In this document: piece after piece, positions 61,249-64,000 of the stretch
Layout: every line of letters starts with the position of its first letter
How positions within the stretch are numbered: the stretch's first letter is position 1
NCBI GenBank assembly: GCA_018823835.1
Contig: JAHJHT010000002.1
Span: forward strand, 1,364,001-1,428,000
Length of the DNA: 64,000 bases
Direction of reading: 5' to 3'
From: Alphaproteobacteria bacterium
GTDB taxonomy: Bacteria > Pseudomonadota > Alphaproteobacteria > Rhizobiales > Rhizobiaceae
Position numbers and translations under genes: made by a program
Notes under the pieces: generated by a model
What the model was told of the DNA's origin: nothing
What the model saw: only the letters and a program-made list of their open reading frames with translations
Database searches by the model: none

Positions 61249-61409
61249 GACACTCTAGGCGCGACAAGGGCGTGGTTTGAACGACATGCGTGCGAGCCGG
61301 CATCAAGGAGCAAGCGTGTCAAATAGTCGGTCGGTAGACTAAGTAGGCAGCTAACTTCTTTCCTCCCACATAGCTGTTAGCGGCGGGCAACACGAGCCGG
61401 GTCGCCAGC

Positions 61410-61781
61410 TCAGCGTGGCACCAGACGCAGCGCCAGTGCATCCACCAAACGGTCCGATGAGGTCGGCTTTATGAAGACCTGGGCATCCGGATAATGGGCG
61501 CCCAGTTCTGTTGGCAGGGAGACGCCTGTGCAGAATACGACCGGCACATTGGTTTCGATGAGGTTCACTGCCAGTGGCGTGACGATCCCGTCTAGCAGGT
61601 TCACGTCCAGAATGGCTCCGTCGGGCTTGCCCGAATCGAGTGCCGCGATGGCCTCCTCGACCCTTGCGAATGGTCCCATGACCTCGGCGCCCGACGCCTC
61701 GAATTCGGACGCCAAGTCCATCGCGACCATAATGTTGTCTTCGGCAATGAGGACGCGCGCGCCTGCGAGATTGCGTTTCAC
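61410..61781 (-). CDS. Single-domain response regulator receiver
   Basis: 123 residues: acidic pair in LIAEDNIMVAMD, phospho-acceptor Asp in AILDVNLLDG, conserved Thr in VFCTGV and Lys in FIKPTSS. Its start overlaps the kinase stop as ATGA, so it is the cognate partner of the HWE kinase. With no output domain it must act by protein contact. Confidence 0.87.
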   Translation of the reverse strand: MKRNLAGARVLIAEDNIMVAMDLASEFEASGAEVMGPFARVEEAIAALDSGKPDGAILDVNLLDGIVTPLAVNLIETNVPVVFCTGVSLPTELGAHYPDAQVFIKPTSSDRLVDALALRLVPR

Positions 61782-63235
61782 GGGACAACTTCCTGCGCAA
61801 AGTTGGCGTAGGGGTGAGCTACCGGTGCCTGGATCAGCCCGCGGATTTCGACATGGACGCCTTCAGGAGGATATTCGATCTGCACAGCTCCCCTGAGTTG
61901 GGGCCCGAGTATCCTTTCAAGCAGCATGGACCCGAAGCCGCGCTTGGTGGGGATGGTAACAGGTGGGCCACCTCGCTCGCGCCATTGAAGCGACAGGATC
62001 CGGCCGTCGAAGCCATCAGCCTCGACTGACCACGATAGGCAGACGACGCCGGTGTCGACGGATAGAGCCCCGTACTTCGAAGCGTTCGTCGTCAGCTCGT
62101 GGGTGGCCATCGCAAGCGCCATGGCGACATCGTCGGGCACATTCAGGTCAGGCCCGTCCAGCTCGACGCGGCGGTCATGATCATAGGGCTCGAGTTCGCT
62201 GAAAAGTATCTTGCGCAGCGCAGTCAGCCGGCCCGAACTGCTGGTCAGTACCGAGTGGCTCCGCGCAAGTGCGGACAGGCGGTGCGCCACGCTCTTGCGG
62301 AAATCGTCCATGGTCTCGGATGTCCGGAGCGTGAAATTGACCATCGATTGGACCGTGGCGAGATTGTTCTTCACCCTGTGGTGGAGCTCTTGGACGAGAA
62401 GCTTCTGCCTCTCCTCGGCTTCCTTTCGCTCGTCGATGTCGATCACGGAGCCGATATATCCGAGGAATTCGCCGCCCGGCCCGAACCTCGGGGCTGCCGC
62501 GTCGATAGCCCAGCGATAGACGCCGTCGGCACGACGCAGGCGGTATTCGATCCGGAAGGCCTCGCGGCGCGCATTCGCGGAAGCAAAGATGCGTTCGGCT
62601 TCGCCCTTGTCGTCGGGGTGGGTTGCATCCAACCACCCGAAACCCTTCGCCTCTTCGGCAGTCTGTCCGGTGAACTGATGCCAGGCGCGGTTCAGGTAAC
62701 TGCAGTAGCCGTCGCTCTCCGTCACCCACATCATGACCGGCGCGTGGTCGGCCATATTGCGGAAACGCTCCTCGCTTTCACGCAGTGCCGTATCCCGCGC
62801 CTTCTCCTCGGCGATGCCACGCACCTCGATGATGGTTCCGATCGGATGGCCGTTGTCGTCACGGATCGGGCTGGCCGTGAAAGCGACGGGATAGAAGCGG
62901 CCGTCCTTGTGAACGAAGGTCTCCTCGCCCTGCATCCGGTTCCGCTCGGGAAACGCGCGGTCGATGGGACAGTCTTCCAGGGGATAGTGCCGACCATCTG
63001 GATGGGTGTGGTGGACCACGTCGTGGAGTGCGCGCCCCTGGGTCTCATGCAGGGAATATCCCGTCAGGCGCTCGGCTGCCGCATTCATATAGGTGCATTG
63101 CTGGCGCTCGTTCATCAGGAAGATGGCGACCGTGGCATTGTCCAGGACGGCATTCAGCTGCCTGCGAGCTTCCTCGCTGTCGAGCTCATTTATCGTGTTG
63201 AGATGCGGGTCCTGAGTGGGGTCGCCGTAGTGCAC
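61778..63235 (-). CDS. Soluble PAS-PAS-HWE histidine kinase
   Basis: 485 residues when started at GTG 63235, which has AGGAG 5 nt upstream; the frame is open to an ATG at 63451. Two PAS domains (LDNATVAIFLMNERQQCTYM; MADHAPVMMWVTESDGYCSY, each with a PAC motif) precede an HWE/HisKA_2 box LVQELHHRVKNNLATVQSM and an ATPase (ATHELTTNASKYG, GFGSMLLERI). There are no membrane helices, so it is cytoplasmic. It is translationally coupled to its receiver. Confidence 0.87.
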   Translation of the reverse strand: MHYGDPTQDPHLNTINELDSEEARRQLNAVLDNATVAIFLMNERQQCTYMNAAAERLTGYSLHETQGRALHDVVHHTHPDGRHYPLEDCPIDRAFPERNRMQGEETFVHKDGRFYPVAFTASPIRDDNGHPIGTIIEVRGIAEEKARDTALRESEERFRNMADHAPVMMWVTESDGYCSYLNRAWHQFTGQTAEEAKGFGWLDATHPDDKGEAERIFASANARREAFRIEYRLRRADGVYRWAIDAAAPRFGPGGEFLGYIGSVIDIDERKEAEERQKLLVQELHHRVKNNLATVQSMVNFTLRTSETMDDFRKSVAHRLSALARSHSVLTSSSGRLTALRKILFSELEPYDHDRRVELDGPDLNVPDDVAMALAMATHELTTNASKYGALSVDTGVVCLSWSVEADGFDGRILSLQWRERGGPPVTIPTKRGFGSMLLERILGPQLRGAVQIEYPPEGVHVEIRGLIQAPVAHPYANFAQEVVP

Positions 63236-63562
63236 GTTTTCTCCTGAGATCGGCGCCCTCGGCGCATCAATCTGCGGTGCAATGTTGAAATAGAACAAGC
63301 GGCGTCCCTTTCCGCCGCAGTATTCAACGCGCCTGTCGGGTTGTAGTTCCAACCAATTGAACGACCCTGAAACGCTCGAGCGCGTTTGACGGGCATCGAT
63401 GCTTTCGCACGCTTTTCGCCCGGCACTCGCGACCCGGCACAGCGCATTCACAAAATCTGATCGATCAATCGTCCCACTAAGCGCCTTGAGGTTTCAATCT
63501 GGCAGGATTGCTGTAGGAGTCGGATTCCAGCGAGCACCCCACACATCAGGGAAAAGGCGTCC
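63236..63562. other. Intergenic region before the RsbQ-like gene
   Basis: About 330 bp between divergent genes. It may partly code for the alternative kinase N-terminus (to 63451); otherwise promoters only. Confidence 0.35.
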
Positions 63563-64000
63563 GTGTCAGTCTTGTCGCGCAACAATGTCAAACTCGGCGG
63601 TGCCGGCCAGCAGCCCATGATGTTTGCACATGGCTTCGGATGCGATCAGAACATGTGGCGCTTTGTGGCTCCCGCGTTCGAAGCCGACTACAGGGTCGTT
63701 TTGTTCGATCATGTCGGCGCGGGCCGTTCGGATTTGTCGGCTTACGACCCTCAGAAGTACGCCAGCCTGCAAGGCTACGCGGATGATGTGGTGGAGATCT
63801 GCCTCGAACTCGGGTTGTCCAAGGTGATCTTCGTCGGCCATTCCGTCAGCGCCATGATTGGCGCCCTGGCTTCGATCAAGGCGCCGGAGCTTTTCGAAAG
63901 CCTCGTGATGGTAGGGCCTTCGCCCCGCTACATTGATGACACGGGATATACGGGCGGCTTCACCGCCGATCAGATCGACGAATTGCTTCATTCGCTTGCC
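63563..64000 (+). CDS. rsbQ: RsbQ-like alpha/beta hydrolase, 3' end outside window
   Basis: The first 146 codons of an alpha/beta hydrolase starting at GTG 63563 and still open at the right edge. Signatures MMFAHGFGCDQNMWRFVAP, LFDHVGAGRSD and the nucleophile elbow VGHSVSAMIG (Ser) match RsbQ and plant karrikin/strigolactone-receptor relatives. In Bacillus RsbQ works with a PAS phosphatase in stress signalling. Here it adjoins a PAS-HWE kinase and receiver, so a signalling role is reasonable. The symbol is by family. Confidence 0.82.
   Translation, partial: MSVLSRNNVKLGGAGQQPMMFAHGFGCDQNMWRFVAPAFEADYRVVLFDHVGAGRSDLSAYDPQKYASLQGYADDVVEICLELGLSKVIFVGHSVSAMIGALASIKAPELFESLVMVGPSPRYIDDTGYTGGFTADQIDELLHSLA

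Noticed and set aside
1..64000. tRNA or rRNA genes
   Set aside because: I scanned for T-loop-like GGTTCGAATC patterns and conserved rRNA segments and saw none that fit. A tRNA scan would be needed to exclude them fully.

Overview
The window is high-GC, densely coding bacterial chromosome (or large-replicon) DNA. The gene families point to an alphaproteobacterium, most likely of the order Hyphomicrobiales (Rhizobiales): HWE-family sensor kinases, a FixJ-type regulator, a PHB-depolymerase-like esterase, rhizobial-type small stress proteins and lasso-type RiPP leaders. The genus cannot be fixed from the sequence alone.

Layout. 0-10 kb is accessory DNA: the end of a caspase-like protein, a truncated tyrosine integrase, several unrecognised genes, and an FtsH-like AAA ATPase and zinc protease encoded as two ORFs joined by an ATGA overlap. 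It ends in a frameshifted 377-bp copy of a formyltransferase gene whose intact version lies 23 kb downstream. 10-17 kb holds a yellow/MRJP-like secreted protein, an AraC regulator, and a membrane PAS histidine kinase with two response regulators. 17-26 kb is a metabolic block: aquaporin, exported metallo-beta-lactamase-fold protein, a cobalt-type nitrile hydratase/thiocyanate hydrolase-like enzyme in three short subunits, a molybdenum hydroxylase with its 2Fe-2S subunit and a triheme cytochrome c, and a divergent CbiM-type cobalt permease that could supply the metal. A stand-alone proteasome-like peptidase follows.

27.9-35.6 kb is the most unusual region: a P450, then a RiPP-like operon with three tiny precursors sharing a lasso-type leader, a PqqD/RRE protein, a B2 leader peptidase, an HPr-kinase-like kinase, a nucleotidyltransferase, a formyltransferase and an FAD amine oxidase. 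The asparagine-synthetase-like macrolactam cyclase that makes lasso peptides is absent, and none of the predicted cores has an acidic acceptor at positions 7-9. This suggests a non-lasso product that uses lasso leader-processing enzymes.

35.9-39.5 kb has stress proteins, a MASE1-PAS-HWE kinase and a truncated kinase. 39.7-48.4 kb is a coherent catabolic locus: a GntR regulator, a polyamine-type ABC importer, RraA-like and HpaI-like aldolases, a 2-hydroxyacid dehydrogenase and a divergent gamma-glutamyltransferase. 48.8-64 kb carries envelope and stress functions: a PHB-depolymerase-like esterase, an Na+/H+ antiporter, small membrane proteins, a DUF6600-like exported protein, an OmpA-type coiled-coil protein, glycine-zipper proteins, an alpha/beta hydrolase-LuxR fusion, an HWE kinase with its receiver, and the start of an RsbQ-like hydrolase.

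Across the intergenic gaps I see seven degenerate copies, all in the same orientation, of a roughly 60-nt element. It has a GCTTTGCGCCCTCAA-like 5' part and an AAGCGGAC-like 3' part 46-50 nt further on. No tRNA, rRNA, CRISPR array or complete insertion sequence was seen.
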